Assembly (NCBI RefSeq): GCF_003217325.1
Contig: NZ_QJTI01000019.1
Span: 15,717 to 79,716, forward strand
Length of the DNA: 64,000 nt
Reading direction: 5' to 3'
DNA from: Rhodopseudomonas faecalis
Lineage (GTDB): Bacteria; Pseudomonadota; Alphaproteobacteria; Rhizobiales; Xanthobacteraceae
Notes under the pieces: generated by a model
What the model saw: only the letters and a program-made list of their open reading frames with translations
Told to the model about the DNA's origin: nothing
The model's database searches: none
Translations under genes and position numbers: made by a program
Part shown: piece by piece, positions 31,601 to 39,941 of the stretch
Layout of the letters: the number at the start of each line of letters is the position of its first letter
Position numbering within the stretch: position 1 is the first letter of the stretch

Positions 31601-31842
31601 AACCAGGGCAGCTCCTGCAGCTTCTTCTCGATGCGGTCGGCGACCTGGAATTGCATTTCCTCGGCGGTCGCGCCGGGCCAGCTCGCGGTCACCACCGCCA
31701 CCTTAATCACATAGGACGGATCTTCGGCACGGCCGAGCTTCTGGTAGGAGATCAAGCCGCCCACGGTGATCACCAGAATCAGGAACAGCATCAGCGTCGG
31801 ATGAGCGACGGCCCAGGCGGACAAGTTGAAACGGCGCATCAT
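28663..31842 (-). CDS. RND efflux transporter, inner-membrane permease (HAE1/AcrB-like)
   Basis: The 1059-residue protein has the RND layout: a helix at residues 13-30, a large periplasmic loop, helices 2-6, a second loop and the last helices. The proton-relay pair is visible as GLLVDDAIIAVEMM in TM4. It exports hydrophobic or toxic compounds with proton uptake and should assemble with the adaptor encoded 12 bp upstream and an unlinked outer-membrane channel, as none is present here. Two ATG codons lie at the start (31842, 31839) after a GAGGAC site. A TetR regulator is divergent from the operon. Substrate not predictable. Confidence 0.93.
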   Translation of the reverse strand: MMRRFNLSAWAVAHPTLMLFLILVITVGGLISYQKLGRAEDPSYVIKVAVVTASWPGATAEEMQFQVADRIEKKLQELPWFDKVTTYSKPGFVAAEMVFSHATPPEQVPWLFYLVRKKMQDLKPDLPQGVLGPEVNDEYGDVDSILYTLRSESADYATMKRVAEDVRQRLLQVPNVSKVTIYGTQDERIFVDFDHIKLANLGIAPRVIFESLARQNDLAPVGIMQTSSTRIPLRTSGAYDGARAVEETPIAANGTVFRLGDIATVSRGFADPPSFLVRQRGVPALAIGIVMQRGANILKLGEDVEKLMTDVEKATPVGLTFERVANQPAVVRVAVGDFMSSFIEALAIVLAVSFVSLGWRTGVVVATSVPLVLGVVFVAMLVMGIDLQRISLGALIIALGLLVDDAIIAVEMMVVKMEQGYDRVQAASFAWESTAFPMLTGTLVTAAGFLPVGFARSGTAEYAGTIFWVVGIALLASWVVAVILTPYLGYKLLPNIPVHVGDKKSLYDSALYRRLRAAIVWSVEHRVLVVCLTVLAFVLSIVGFGKVQRQFFPTSDRPELFVELRLPEGSSIAASAEAAKRAEALLVGDPDIVTYSTYVGAGPPRFLLNVNPALPNEAYAEIVVVTTDPKARERVKARIERAAANGAVPQARVRANRLAHGPPLRFPVQFRVVGQDPNTVRSIAYQVRDLMRANPDVIEPHLDWNEQMPSVRLVIDQDRARALGLDPQTISQTLQMLVTGYTVTTVRDRTEKVAVVARAISAQRGDLGSIGDLTVLSRNGVPVPLAQVAHIEETHEEAIQWRRNRDMAITVRSDVRSGVQAPYVTSLVWAKLAELRSQLPPGYRLEIGGAFEESSKANGALFAVMPLMLVVMLTVLMLQLQSFSRLLLVLLTAPLGLIGATLGLLVFGMPFGFVALLGLIALAGMIIRNSVILVDQIEHDVSEGHPRRVAIVDATVRRARPVVLTAAAAVLAMIPLSRSSFWGPMAVAIMGGLVVATVLTLLFLPALYALWFRNSLDHSDSAQPRRASIKELIDALKLLPLTVAGWLQRDPKGGPHVKG

Positions 31843-31854
31843 ATGTCCTCAACG

Positions 31855-32958
31855 CTAGAATGCGAGTTTCGAGATCGGGCGCACGGTCAGGCCCGCGTCG
31901 AGTTGTTCGACGCCGAGCGCCACCACGGTCTCGCCCTCCTCGATGCCCGATGCGATCAGCACGGTGCGGTCGTCGTAGCGATCGATCTCCACGCTGCGCT
32001 GGGTGAGCTTGCCGTTGCCGTCCACCACCCACATTGCGGGGCCGCTGCCGTGGTTGAACAGCGCGGTCAGCGGCAGCCGCGCGGCGCGCTTATCGGTCGG
32101 CTCACGCATGGTCAGGGTGGCGCTCATGCCGAGCCGCACTGATTCATCGGCATTCAAAATGCTGAAGCGCGCGCCGTAAGTGCGCGTGGCCGGATCGGCC
32201 GCCAGCGCCAATTCGCGCAGCCGCAGCCGATAGACCTTGTCCGGCAGCGACCACAGCGTCAGTGTCGCCGCCGCGTTGCGCGCCTGTTCGACAAAACTCT
32301 CCGGCAACGCCACCAGCGCCTCGAGTTCGGCGAGCCGGGCGAGGCGCACCGCAGCCTGGCCGGCGGCGATCACCTGCCCCGGCTCGACCGGCGTTGCGGT
32401 GATGACGCCGTCGGCATCGGCTTCGAGCACGGCGTAGTCCAGCGCGTGATTGGCGAGTTCAAGCGAGCGTTGCGCGCGGATCAGCCGACTGCGCGCCTCC
32501 TCGGCGGCGGCCCGGCCCTTCTCGGCGGCGGCGCTCGCCGCCCAGCCCTTGCTCTGCAGTTCATTGACGCGGCGCTCATCTGCCGCGGCCTGGGTCAAGT
32601 TGGTCTTGGCGGCCCTCACCTCTGCCTCGGCCTGCTCGCGATGCAGTTCGAGATCGTTGGTGTCGAGCGTCAGCAAGGGCTGCCCGGCGCGCACCAGATC
32701 GCCGTTGCGCACCAGCCGCTGCGCCACCTTGCCGTTCACGCGAAAGCCGAGATCGCTTTCAATGCTGGGCCGGATGGTGGCGGCGAAGGTGCGCTTGCGG
32801 GCGGCGTCCTCATAGCGCACCGGCGCCACCAACACCGGCCGCGGCGCATGGGCGTCGGCGCCCTTCTCCTTGGCCTTGGAATTGGAGGAATCGCAGCCCG
32901 CAAGGGTCAGCGCCGCGACCAGGATGGCAGCAGGTCCAACGAATGCAGTATGGCTCAT
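31855..32958 (-). CDS. RND efflux periplasmic adaptor, lipoprotein
   Basis: From the ATG at 32958 the 367-residue protein has a lipoprotein signal with lipobox LAGC (about residue 22), a barrel-sandwich lipoyl-type segment around VNGKVAQRLVRNGDLVRAGQ, a coiled-coil hairpin (about residues 80-150) and the beta-barrel domain. It bridges the RND permease and an outer-membrane channel. A start 20 codons upstream would put a charged segment before the signal peptide; the chosen start has AAGG-rich sequence upstream. It is the first gene of the efflux operon behind the divergent TetR gene. Confidence 0.92.
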   Translation of the reverse strand: MSHTAFVGPAAILVAALTLAGCDSSNSKAKEKGADAHAPRPVLVAPVRYEDAARKRTFAATIRPSIESDLGFRVNGKVAQRLVRNGDLVRAGQPLLTLDTNDLELHREQAEAEVRAAKTNLTQAAADERRVNELQSKGWAASAAAEKGRAAAEEARSRLIRAQRSLELANHALDYAVLEADADGVITATPVEPGQVIAAGQAAVRLARLAELEALVALPESFVEQARNAAATLTLWSLPDKVYRLRLRELALAADPATRTYGARFSILNADESVRLGMSATLTMREPTDKRAARLPLTALFNHGSGPAMWVVDGNGKLTQRSVEIDRYDDRTVLIASGIEEGETVVALGVEQLDAGLTVRPISKLAF

Positions 32959-33421
32959 GGCCTTAGCCTTCTTGTTGAGTTTGTTGTTTGGCGATCGGCG
33001 AGATGGCATCGGCGTCATCCGTGCCGAAGAACGGCCCGCGCGGCTGGCGCGGGTCGTGCGGTCATTTCGTGGGGGACGGCGGCCACAGACGGCACGGCAT
33101 CGGTCAGCAGCCGTTCGGCAGGCGTGGCGTCAGATGGCAGCGCCAGCCGAGCGACGCAGCCCAGCACCTGAGCGAGGCCGCAGGCACGCCCCCGCAGTTG
33201 CAGACGAGGCGCAGGCGCCCAGCCGAGCGGTTTCGTCCTGAGCTCCACGCCAGACCTGGCCGAATCCCGCGGCGTCACCTTCGCGGTCCACGGTCCCGCG
33301 GCACCCGAGCCATTCGGTTCCGCCGCCTCTCATCGCCCCCGGCGCACCGACCGTGCATCCGCTCCAAAACGTCATTGCCGGCACCAGAACACCACGCAGC
33401 CATCACGACACCCATTAACTG
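32959..33421 (-). other. Long leader of the efflux operon
   Basis: If transcription starts at the promoter by the operator at 33422-33437, the efflux message has a leader of more than 400 nt. Short open frames exist in it, but none has a recognisable product. No riboswitch or clear terminator was recognised. Confidence 0.4.
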
Positions 33422-33437
33422 AACCGTACGTTCGGTT
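33422..33437. promoter_or_regulatory. TetR operator, site 1
   Basis: Inverted repeat AACCG-TACGTT-CGGTT in the divergent gap. It sits just downstream of a minus-strand promoter (TTGACA at 33463-33468, 17-bp spacer, TAAATG), so binding would block the efflux operon. It shares the core ACCGTACGTTYGGT with site 2. Operator role inferred from position and symmetry. Confidence 0.7.
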
Positions 33438-33470
33438 ATCATTTATCTTGACGCCACTCCCTTGTCAATA

Positions 33471-33488
33471 ATACCGTACGTTTGGTAT
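33471..33488. promoter_or_regulatory. TetR operator, site 2
   Basis: Near-palindrome ATACCGTACGTTTGGTAT, 49 bp from site 1. It covers the spacer between a plus-strand -35 TTGTCA (33462-33467) and -10 TATCGT (33486-33491), so it would autoregulate the TetR gene. Inference from sequence. Confidence 0.7.
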
Positions 33489-33537
33489 CGTTAATGGATG
33501 GGCAGATGACACGCCCACCGAGAAGACTGGAGACCTG

Positions 33538-34266
33538 ATGGCCAGAGTACGAACGGAAGCGAAGCGCGAAGCGATCCTGGAGACCGCGGCGGAAGTGTTC
33601 ACAGAGCGCGGGCTGGAAGGCGCCTCGATGTCTGAGATCGCCAAACGTCTCGGGGGCTCGAAGGCCACGCTCTATGGCTATTTCCCCTCAAAGGAGAACC
33701 TGTTTGTCCATGTCAGCCTGCGGGTGGTCGGCAAGGAGGTTATTCCGATGCTGGCCAGCCTGCCCGAGCGAGCCAATGAAGATCCGCGCCAAGTGTTGCT
33801 CGATGCCGGCCGGCATCTGATGGCGCGGGTGTCGGACCGGAACGCCACCAACGCCTATCGGCTGGCGGTGGCGCATGGCCGCGCCGGCAATCTCGGCCGC
33901 ATCTTTCACGACACCGGCCCGGGACAGGGCGCAAAACTGCTCGCGGCCTATATCGAGGCCGCCACCAAAGCGGGCCGGCTGTCGGCCACCAACCCGAACG
34001 CCGCCGCCTATCATCTGCGCGCGCTGCTGGAGTCGGAAACCGCCTATCGGCTGCGCTTGCAGCTCGAGGCCGAGATCAGCCCCGAGGAGCTTGAGGAAAC
34101 GATTGCGCGGGCGGTCGATGTGTTTTTGGCGGCTTACGGCCCCAAGACGACGTCAAGCGACACTGCAATATCAAGCGACACCACGATCGGCTCGCGTGAC
34201 GACGACGCGCCGGACCAGGCCGTTACAGCATCGGCTGCATTGCAACCGGAATCATCGGAGCTTTAA
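33538..34266 (+). CDS. TetR-family repressor of the adjacent RND pump
   Basis: The 242-residue protein has the TetR N-terminal helix-turn-helix (REAILETAAEVFTERGLEGASMSEIAKRLGGSKATLYGYF is the DNA-binding region, residues about 10-50) and an all-helical ligand domain. A hydrophilic tail of about 40 residues, rich in Ser, Thr and Asp, follows and is not typical. A TGGAGA ribosome site precedes the ATG. Divergent placement and two matching palindromes argue that it represses the RND operon and itself, relieved by a pump substrate. Confidence 0.9.
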   Translation: MARVRTEAKREAILETAAEVFTERGLEGASMSEIAKRLGGSKATLYGYFPSKENLFVHVSLRVVGKEVIPMLASLPERANEDPRQVLLDAGRHLMARVSDRNATNAYRLAVAHGRAGNLGRIFHDTGPGQGAKLLAAYIEAATKAGRLSATNPNAAAYHLRALLESETAYRLRLQLEAEISPEELEETIARAVDVFLAAYGPKTTSSDTAISSDTTIGSRDDDAPDQAVTASAALQPESSEL

Positions 34267-34603
34267 TCGCATTGGCTGGCAACGCCACTGCACGCGCGAT
34301 GGCCGGGCTCGTCCCGGCCGTCGACGTCTTGGATCTAGCTCAGCCTTGAAGACGCGGATGCCCGCCCAACGGCTCCGCATGCGGTCCGCTTCGCACCATA
34401 GCATCAGCACCAAGGGAAAACGGCTGCCGCAGCGCCCATGGCTGCGGCCACGCTCTGTGCGACCACGACACACGCGGCGCGGTCAGCGCCACTGACGCAT
34501 TGCATATTGAGCGGATATCGAGCTGTTTTGAAGACGCAGCTTACGAGCACTCACCGGCTCGCGTTCTGCCCTTCGCGGTTGCCACCTTGCCGTGAGACAA
34601 GAA
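34267..34603. other. Intergenic region with a half palindromic repeat
   Basis: No gene is supported. At 34298-34323 lies GATGGCCGGG-CTCGT-CCCGGCCGTC followed by GACGTCTT, which is one arm of the composite element seen whole at 56782-56871. It could also serve as a terminator-like hairpin for the TetR gene. The rest shows nothing recognised. Confidence 0.6.
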
Positions 34604-34679
34604 TGGCAGGAGTGGAGAGGCTCGAACTCCCAACCCCCGGTTTTGGAGACCGGTGCTCTACCAATTGAGCTACACTCCT
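34604..34679 (-). tRNA. trnW: tRNA-Trp (CCA)
   Basis: The 76-nt gene folds as a cloverleaf: acceptor AGGAGTG/CACTCCT, D loop with AATTGGTAGAGC, anticodon stem-loop CCGGT-CTCCAAA-ACCGG with anticodon CCA, T arm GGGAG-TTCGAGC-CTCTC, discriminator G and an encoded CCA end. In many relatives this gene sits between tuf and secE; here secE is 10 kb away. Confidence 0.97.
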
Positions 34680-34689
34680 ACGCGGCGCT

Positions 34690-34718
34690 TCTATAGCGAA
34701 GGCTGAAGCCGTCGTCAC
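34690..34718 (-). promoter_or_regulatory. Putative promoter of trnW
   Basis: Minus-strand -35 box GTGACG (34713-34718), 17-bp spacer and -10 box TATAGA (34690-34695), a few bases upstream of the mature tRNA 5' end. Together with the strong tuf terminator upstream it suggests independent transcription. Confidence 0.5.
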
Positions 34719-34841
34719 CTCCGTCTTTCGACAAATCTGAGGATTTTTTTCGCGGCGGCGATCCGCCGTGTCGCACCGCGCTGTTGCTGTTGCAGCCGCA
34801 ACTCTTTCTCAATCCAACACAATTGCGCTGTGCCCACCCGC

Positions 34842-34883
34842 CCAAAAACAACAGGCGCAGGAACGCTGGGTTCCTGCGCCTGT
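34842..34883 (-). terminator. Strong intrinsic terminator after tuf copy 2
   Basis: A perfect 14-bp stem (34851-34864 with 34870-34883, loop of 5 nt) is followed on the minus strand by GTTGTTTTTGG. It lies 145 bp beyond the present tuf stop but only 45 bp beyond the tuf remnant, so it probably belonged to the older tuf end. Confidence 0.9.
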
Positions 34884-34927
34884 GCAGATCACGATCGCCC
34901 GGGCGCGGAGCGCGACCGGACTCGCCG

Positions 34928-34960
34928 TTATTCGATGATCGAGGCGACCACGCCGGCGCC
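34928..34960 (-). pseudogene. Remnant of a tuf 3' end
   Basis: On the minus strand these 33 bp read [11 protein letters not shown]-stop, the last codons of EF-Tu, in a different codon choice and with TAA instead of TGA. The complete tuf copy ends 68 bp upstream. The fragment has no start and is not expressed as a gene; it looks like a scar left when one tuf sequence replaced or was inserted in another. Confidence 0.75.
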
Positions 34961-34963
34961 GCC

Positions 34964-34987
34964 GCAAGTGCGATCCATCGCACTTGC
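34964..34987. repeat. Perfect inverted repeat beside the tuf remnant
   Basis: A 10-bp stem GCAAGTGCGA / TCGCACTTGC with a 4-nt loop lies directly between the tuf remnant and the present tuf end. There is no U-run on the minus strand. It may be part of the event that produced the remnant. Confidence 0.5.
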
Positions 34988-35028
34988 GCATTTTCGATTC
35001 GGTTGGAGCTGACGGTGCGGCGCTTCGA

Positions 35029-36219
<1,191 letters not shown>

Positions 36220-36377
36220 CGCTCTCCATCCTTATCCGCGCTGGAATTTCGCTGCGGCGAAACCGGCGCTGGTTACTGCGGAATTCCAAGCTATTCAAGC
36301 CAGAACTTCTATGGCAGGCTGAGTAGTGAGCAATCAACACTGCTCATTTGTAGCCAGACCAACATCGGGAGATGCCC

Positions 36378-37598
36378 ATGCCTTCCTCGGTCAGCTCAAC
36401 CTCCCCACAGCCTGCAAAACCCACATTGCCGCAAGACCGGCCGGACGCTCTGGGATTGTCATCACAGCGTCTTCAGAAAATGTCAGACGCGTTCAAGCGC
36501 GAGATCGACAAAGGCACGACGCCGGGGGTGATCATCCTGGTCGCCCGCCGTGGCGCGGTCGCTTGGTTTGAAGCGATGGGACGTCAGAGCCCGACATCAG
36601 ATCGGCCGATGTCGCCTGATAGTATTTTTCGCATTTTCTCGATGACCAAACCGATCGTCTCAATCGGCGCCATGCAACTGGTGGAGGATGGCGAGCTGCT
36701 GCTCGACGACCCGTTGACCAAGTACATTCCAGAATTCTCCAATCAGAGCGTTGCCGTGCTCAGCGGCGGCAACCTCGAATTGCGGCCTCTCAATCGGCCG
36801 ATCACCATTCAGGACCTGCTACGTCACACCTCTGGCCTCGCTTATGACCATATTGGAGTGGGCCCGGTGCAGAAGATGTACCAGCAGGCGCAGGTGAACA
36901 GTCGAAAGATCACCAATGCCGAACACGCCAGCCGGATCGCGTCGCTGCCGCTGCTATGCCAACCCGGCACCGCCTGGAACTACAGCCGCTCAACCGACGT
37001 GATTGGCCGGGTGATCGAGCTGGTGTCGGGCCGATCGCTCGGCACGTTCCTGACCGAGCGTGTTCTGACGCCACTCGGCATGAACGATACCGGCTTCCAT
37101 ACGGCGGCTGCCAATAAGAGCCGCATTGCAGAACCCTTTGCGACCGATCCCTGGACCGGCGACCAGATGGTGCTGTTTGATCCGCTGGAGGTGCCGGTGA
37201 TGGAATCCGCCGGCGGCGGCCTGGTATCGACCACCATGGATTATGCGCGTTTCTGCCAGATGCTGCTGAACGGCGGCACGCTCGAAGGCACCCGCATCAT
37301 CGGCCGCAAGACGCTGCAACTGATGACCGCCAACCACCTGGCGCCCAACCTGCCGACCGACGCCAGCGTCCTGCCGCCGGGCCACGGCTTTGGGCTCGGC
37401 TTTGCGGTGCGCACCGGAGCCGGATTCGCGCCATTCTCCGGCTCGGCCGGACAGTTCTTCTGGAGCGGCATCGCCGGCACGTTCTTCTGGGTCGACCCGG
37501 TGGAACAATTGTTTGCCGTGATGATGTCGCAGGGACCTGGCCAGCACGACTACTATCGGTCGCTGGTGCGCGATGTGGTGTACGCGGCGGTGGAGTAA
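36378..37598 (+). CDS. Serine hydrolase of the beta-lactamase/esterase family
   Basis: The 406-residue protein has the class C beta-lactamase/DD-peptidase fold: the SxxK motif SMTK near residue 88 holds the nucleophile and the general base, YSRS near residue 205 corresponds to the YxN/YSxG position, and HGFGLGF occurs near the C-terminus. Such enzymes are often esterases or D-amino peptidases rather than lactamases; the substrate is unknown. No signal peptide is visible, so it may be cytoplasmic. Two ATGs exist (36372 and 36378); GGGAG lies 6 nt before the second, which is chosen. Confidence 0.88.
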   Translation: MPSSVSSTSPQPAKPTLPQDRPDALGLSSQRLQKMSDAFKREIDKGTTPGVIILVARRGAVAWFEAMGRQSPTSDRPMSPDSIFRIFSMTKPIVSIGAMQLVEDGELLLDDPLTKYIPEFSNQSVAVLSGGNLELRPLNRPITIQDLLRHTSGLAYDHIGVGPVQKMYQQAQVNSRKITNAEHASRIASLPLLCQPGTAWNYSRSTDVIGRVIELVSGRSLGTFLTERVLTPLGMNDTGFHTAAANKSRIAEPFATDPWTGDQMVLFDPLEVPVMESAGGGLVSTTMDYARFCQMLLNGGTLEGTRIIGRKTLQLMTANHLAPNLPTDASVLPPGHGFGLGFAVRTGAGFAPFSGSAGQFFWSGIAGTFFWVDPVEQLFAVMMSQGPGQHDYYRSLVRDVVYAAVE

Positions 37599-37616
37599 TC
37601 ACCGCACTCTCCAGGA

Positions 37617-37712
37617 GTCATTCCGGGGCGCGAGCGCAGCTCGCGAACCCGGAATCTCGTCGCAACAATCTCGGGATTCCGGGTCCGCCGCTACGCGGCG
37701 CCCCGGAATGAC
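37617..37712. repeat. Palindromic repeat family A, copy 1
   Basis: A 96-bp element with exact 12-bp inverted ends GTCATTCCGGGG / CCCCGGAATGAC and two internal hairpins. A related copy with the same end sequences lies at 39660-39771. It is non-coding and sits just past the serine hydrolase stop. Confidence 0.85.
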
Positions 37713-37760
37713 GTGTTCGGATTGGTAGGCAAGGTCTGATTGGCAGAGAACGCCCGCGCC

Positions 37761-37824
37761 GTCATTGCGAGCCGCAGGCGAAGCAATCCAGGAGCCTTGA
37801 GCACGGAGCTCTGGATTGCCTCCG
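37761..37824. repeat. Palindromic repeat family B, copy 1
   Basis: Starts GTCATTGCGAGCC, with inverted AAGCAATCCAG / CTGGATTGC arms around GAGC. A second copy lies at 43181-43263. It directly precedes the SDR stop codon, so it may also act as a 3' end structure. Confidence 0.8.
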
Positions 37825-37828
37825 ACAA

Positions 37829-38596
37829 CTAACTAATCGTCGCGCCGCCGTCGATCACCAGCGTCTGGCCGGTCATGAACGTGCCGGCCGGCGCGGCCAG
37901 AAACACCGCGGCGCCGGCGATCTCGTCCGGCTCGCCGATCCGCGACAGCGGCGAGCGCGACGTGGAAGCTTTCAGCGTGTCGGGGTTCTCCCACAGCGCG
38001 CGCGCGAAATCGGTCTTGATCAGGCCGGGCGCGATACAGTTCACCCGGATGTTGTACGGGCCGTATTCGCACGCCAGATTGCGCGCGAGCTGCATGTCGG
38101 CGGCTTTCGAGATGCAATAGGCGCCTATCACGGTCGAGCCTTTCAGCCCGCCGATCGAGGAAATGATGGTGATGCTGCCGTCCTTGCGCTGCATCATCTG
38201 CGGCGCCACCAGGCTGATCAACCAGTGGTTGGAGACAATGTTGTTGTCGAGGATTTTGCGGAACTGATCGTCGCTGATCTTGGCTTGCGGCCCGAAATAC
38301 GGATTGGACGCGGCGTTGCACACCAGCGTGTCGATCGTCCCGAACTTGGCGTTGGTCTCCTCGACCAGCGTCTTCAGCTCCTGCTTGGTGGAGATATTGG
38401 CCGCGACTGCCAGCGCCACTTCGCGGCCGTGCCGGTCGTTGATCGCCTTGGCAACCTCATCGCAGGCCGGCTGCTTGCGCGACGAAATCACCACCTTGGC
38501 GCCGTGCTCGGCCATCCGCTCGGCGATCGCACGGCCGATGCCGCGCGACGAGCCAGTGATGACCGCGACTTTTCCCGTAAGATCGAACAACGACAT
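37829..38596 (-). CDS. Short-chain dehydrogenase/reductase (FabG-like)
   Basis: The 255-residue protein has the classical SDR features: cofactor motif TGSSRGIG (about residues 13-20), NAASN, the catalytic Ser in ISSIGG and the YCISK active-site pair, and a C-terminal MTGQTLVIDGG. An Arg/Lys pattern after the glycine motif (SSRK) fits NADP(H). A GGGGAGAT site precedes the chosen ATG; the frame extends 19 codons further upstream without family support. Neighbouring fatty-acid-type genes suggest an acyl or hydroxyacyl substrate; that is inference. It is divergent from a second SDR gene. Confidence 0.9.
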   Translation of the reverse strand: MSLFDLTGKVAVITGSSRGIGRAIAERMAEHGAKVVISSRKQPACDEVAKAINDRHGREVALAVAANISTKQELKTLVEETNAKFGTIDTLVCNAASNPYFGPQAKISDDQFRKILDNNIVSNHWLISLVAPQMMQRKDGSITIISSIGGLKGSTVIGAYCISKAADMQLARNLACEYGPYNIRVNCIAPGLIKTDFARALWENPDTLKASTSRSPLSRIGEPDEIAGAAVFLAAPAGTFMTGQTLVIDGGATIS

Positions 38597-38833
38597 CTGG
38601 ATCTCCCCTGGCCCGGCTGCACACCGGCGCCGCCCTGTGATTATTGCCGACACGCGCGGTGATGGCGCGTGCGGGTGAGCTTACAGCCTCTTCAAAAGAT
38701 CAAGCAGCGGCTGTAGGTCACAGCATAGCTTGCCTCAGTTGCGTTGCCCGTGTCACGCGCGGCCGACCTGCGAGGCACCGATGCAGAGCTATTCCGCATC
38801 ACGGTACAAGAACAAACTCTGGAGGATACGTTC

Positions 38834-39619
38834 ATGGGGCGCCTCGAAGGCAAATCCGTCATCATCACCGGCGCGGCGAGCGGCATCGGCCGCGCCGCAG
38901 CGCTGCTGTTCGCCGCCGAGGGCGCGAAGCTGATTGCCGTCGATCGCGCCGAGGCCGTTCATGACACGGCCGAACAGGCACGGCAGCAGGGCGGCACCGC
39001 CCAAGCGATGATCGCCGATGCCGGCTCGGAAGACGACGTCAAAGCGATGATCGCCAAGGCGATCGCCAGCCATGGCCGGCTCGATGCGCTGTGGGCCAAT
39101 GCCGGCATCAGCGGCGGCCTATTGCCGCTGGCCGAACAGAGCGTCGAGCATTGGCAGGACGTGCTGCGCATCAATTTGATCGGGCCGTTTCTGGCGATCA
39201 AACACGCGATGCCGCACATGATCGCGCAAGGCGCCGGCGCGCTGCTGTGCACCGCCTCGGTGGCGGGACTGAAGGCCGGTGCCTCCGGCCATCCCTATGC
39301 CGCCTCAAAGGCCGGCGTGATCAGCCTGGTGCAGACCACCGCCTATTCGCTGTCCGGCACCGGCGTGCGTATCAACGCGATCTGTCCCGGCCTGATCGAA
39401 ACCGGCATGACCAAGCCAGTGTTCGACGGCGCGCGGGCCCGCGGCACCGAACACAAGATCGGCCAGCTCAATCCGCTGAAACGCGCCGGTCAGCCGCGCG
39501 AACTCGCCACCATGGGGCTGTTTCTGCTCAGCGACGAAGCCTCTTACGTCAACGGCCAGGCGATCGCCGTGGATGGTGGGCTGTCAGCCTCGATGCCCTA
39601 CACCGGCAAGCCGATCTAA
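38834..39619 (+). CDS. Short-chain dehydrogenase/reductase
   Basis: The 261-residue protein begins MGRLEGKSVIITGAASGIG, carries an Asp at the end of beta-2 (AVDRAE), which favours NAD(H), NAGIS, the Ser in TASVAG and the YAASK pair. A strong GGAGGA site lies 9 nt before the ATG; a 30-codon upstream extension is not supported. It is divergent from the other SDR. Substrate unknown. Confidence 0.9.
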   Translation: MGRLEGKSVIITGAASGIGRAAALLFAAEGAKLIAVDRAEAVHDTAEQARQQGGTAQAMIADAGSEDDVKAMIAKAIASHGRLDALWANAGISGGLLPLAEQSVEHWQDVLRINLIGPFLAIKHAMPHMIAQGAGALLCTASVAGLKAGASGHPYAASKAGVISLVQTTAYSLSGTGVRINAICPGLIETGMTKPVFDGARARGTEHKIGQLNPLKRAGQPRELATMGLFLLSDEASYVNGQAIAVDGGLSASMPYTGKPI

Positions 39620-39659
39620 ACGGCGTCCCGTCCGCGAACGCGAGCAACCATCCCGGGCC

Positions 39660-39771
39660 GTCATTCCGGGGCGTTCGCCGCGACCGCGGCGGACGAACCC
39701 GGAATCGCTATCTTTCTACAGCTCGAGCGAGATTCCGGATCTGCGCGCCAAGGCGCGCATCCCGGAATGAC
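39660..39771. repeat. Palindromic repeat family A, copy 2
   Basis: A 112-bp element with ends GTCATTCCGGGG and CCCGGAATGAC and internal GC-rich hairpins, clearly related to the copy at 37617-37712. The rest of the gap 39620-39941 contains only the terminator below. Confidence 0.85.
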
Positions 39772-39830
39772 CAGATCAACAGATGCAAGTGCGCGTTTCT
39801 CGCGGGCCATGATGATGGCGCATGCCTCAT

Positions 39831-39863
39831 AAAAAAGGGCGCGACCGGAATCCGATCGCGCCC
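39831..39863 (-). terminator. Intrinsic terminator of the acyl-CoA dehydrogenase operon
   Basis: Stem GGGCGCGA / TCGCGCCC with an internal CGG/CCG pair, followed on the minus strand by six U and TATGAGG. It lies about 80 bp beyond the phosphotransferase stop. Confidence 0.85.
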
Positions 39864-39941
39864 AAGGTTTGCGAGCTCAAGGCTTGCACGGCGCACGGCT
39901 TGAGCGCCGTGGCTTGATTCATAGTCAGCCGCAGCGCGGCG

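Noticed and set aside
33015-33278. An 87-codon minus-strand frame overlapping by ATGA the upstream alternative start of the adaptor
   Set aside because: No recognisable product, low-complexity composition and no ribosome site; the ATGA overlap involves a start codon that I did not accept.
36378-37598. A beta-lactamase giving antibiotic resistance
   Set aside because: No signal peptide is visible and the motifs equally fit esterases and peptidases; family name only, no resistance claim.
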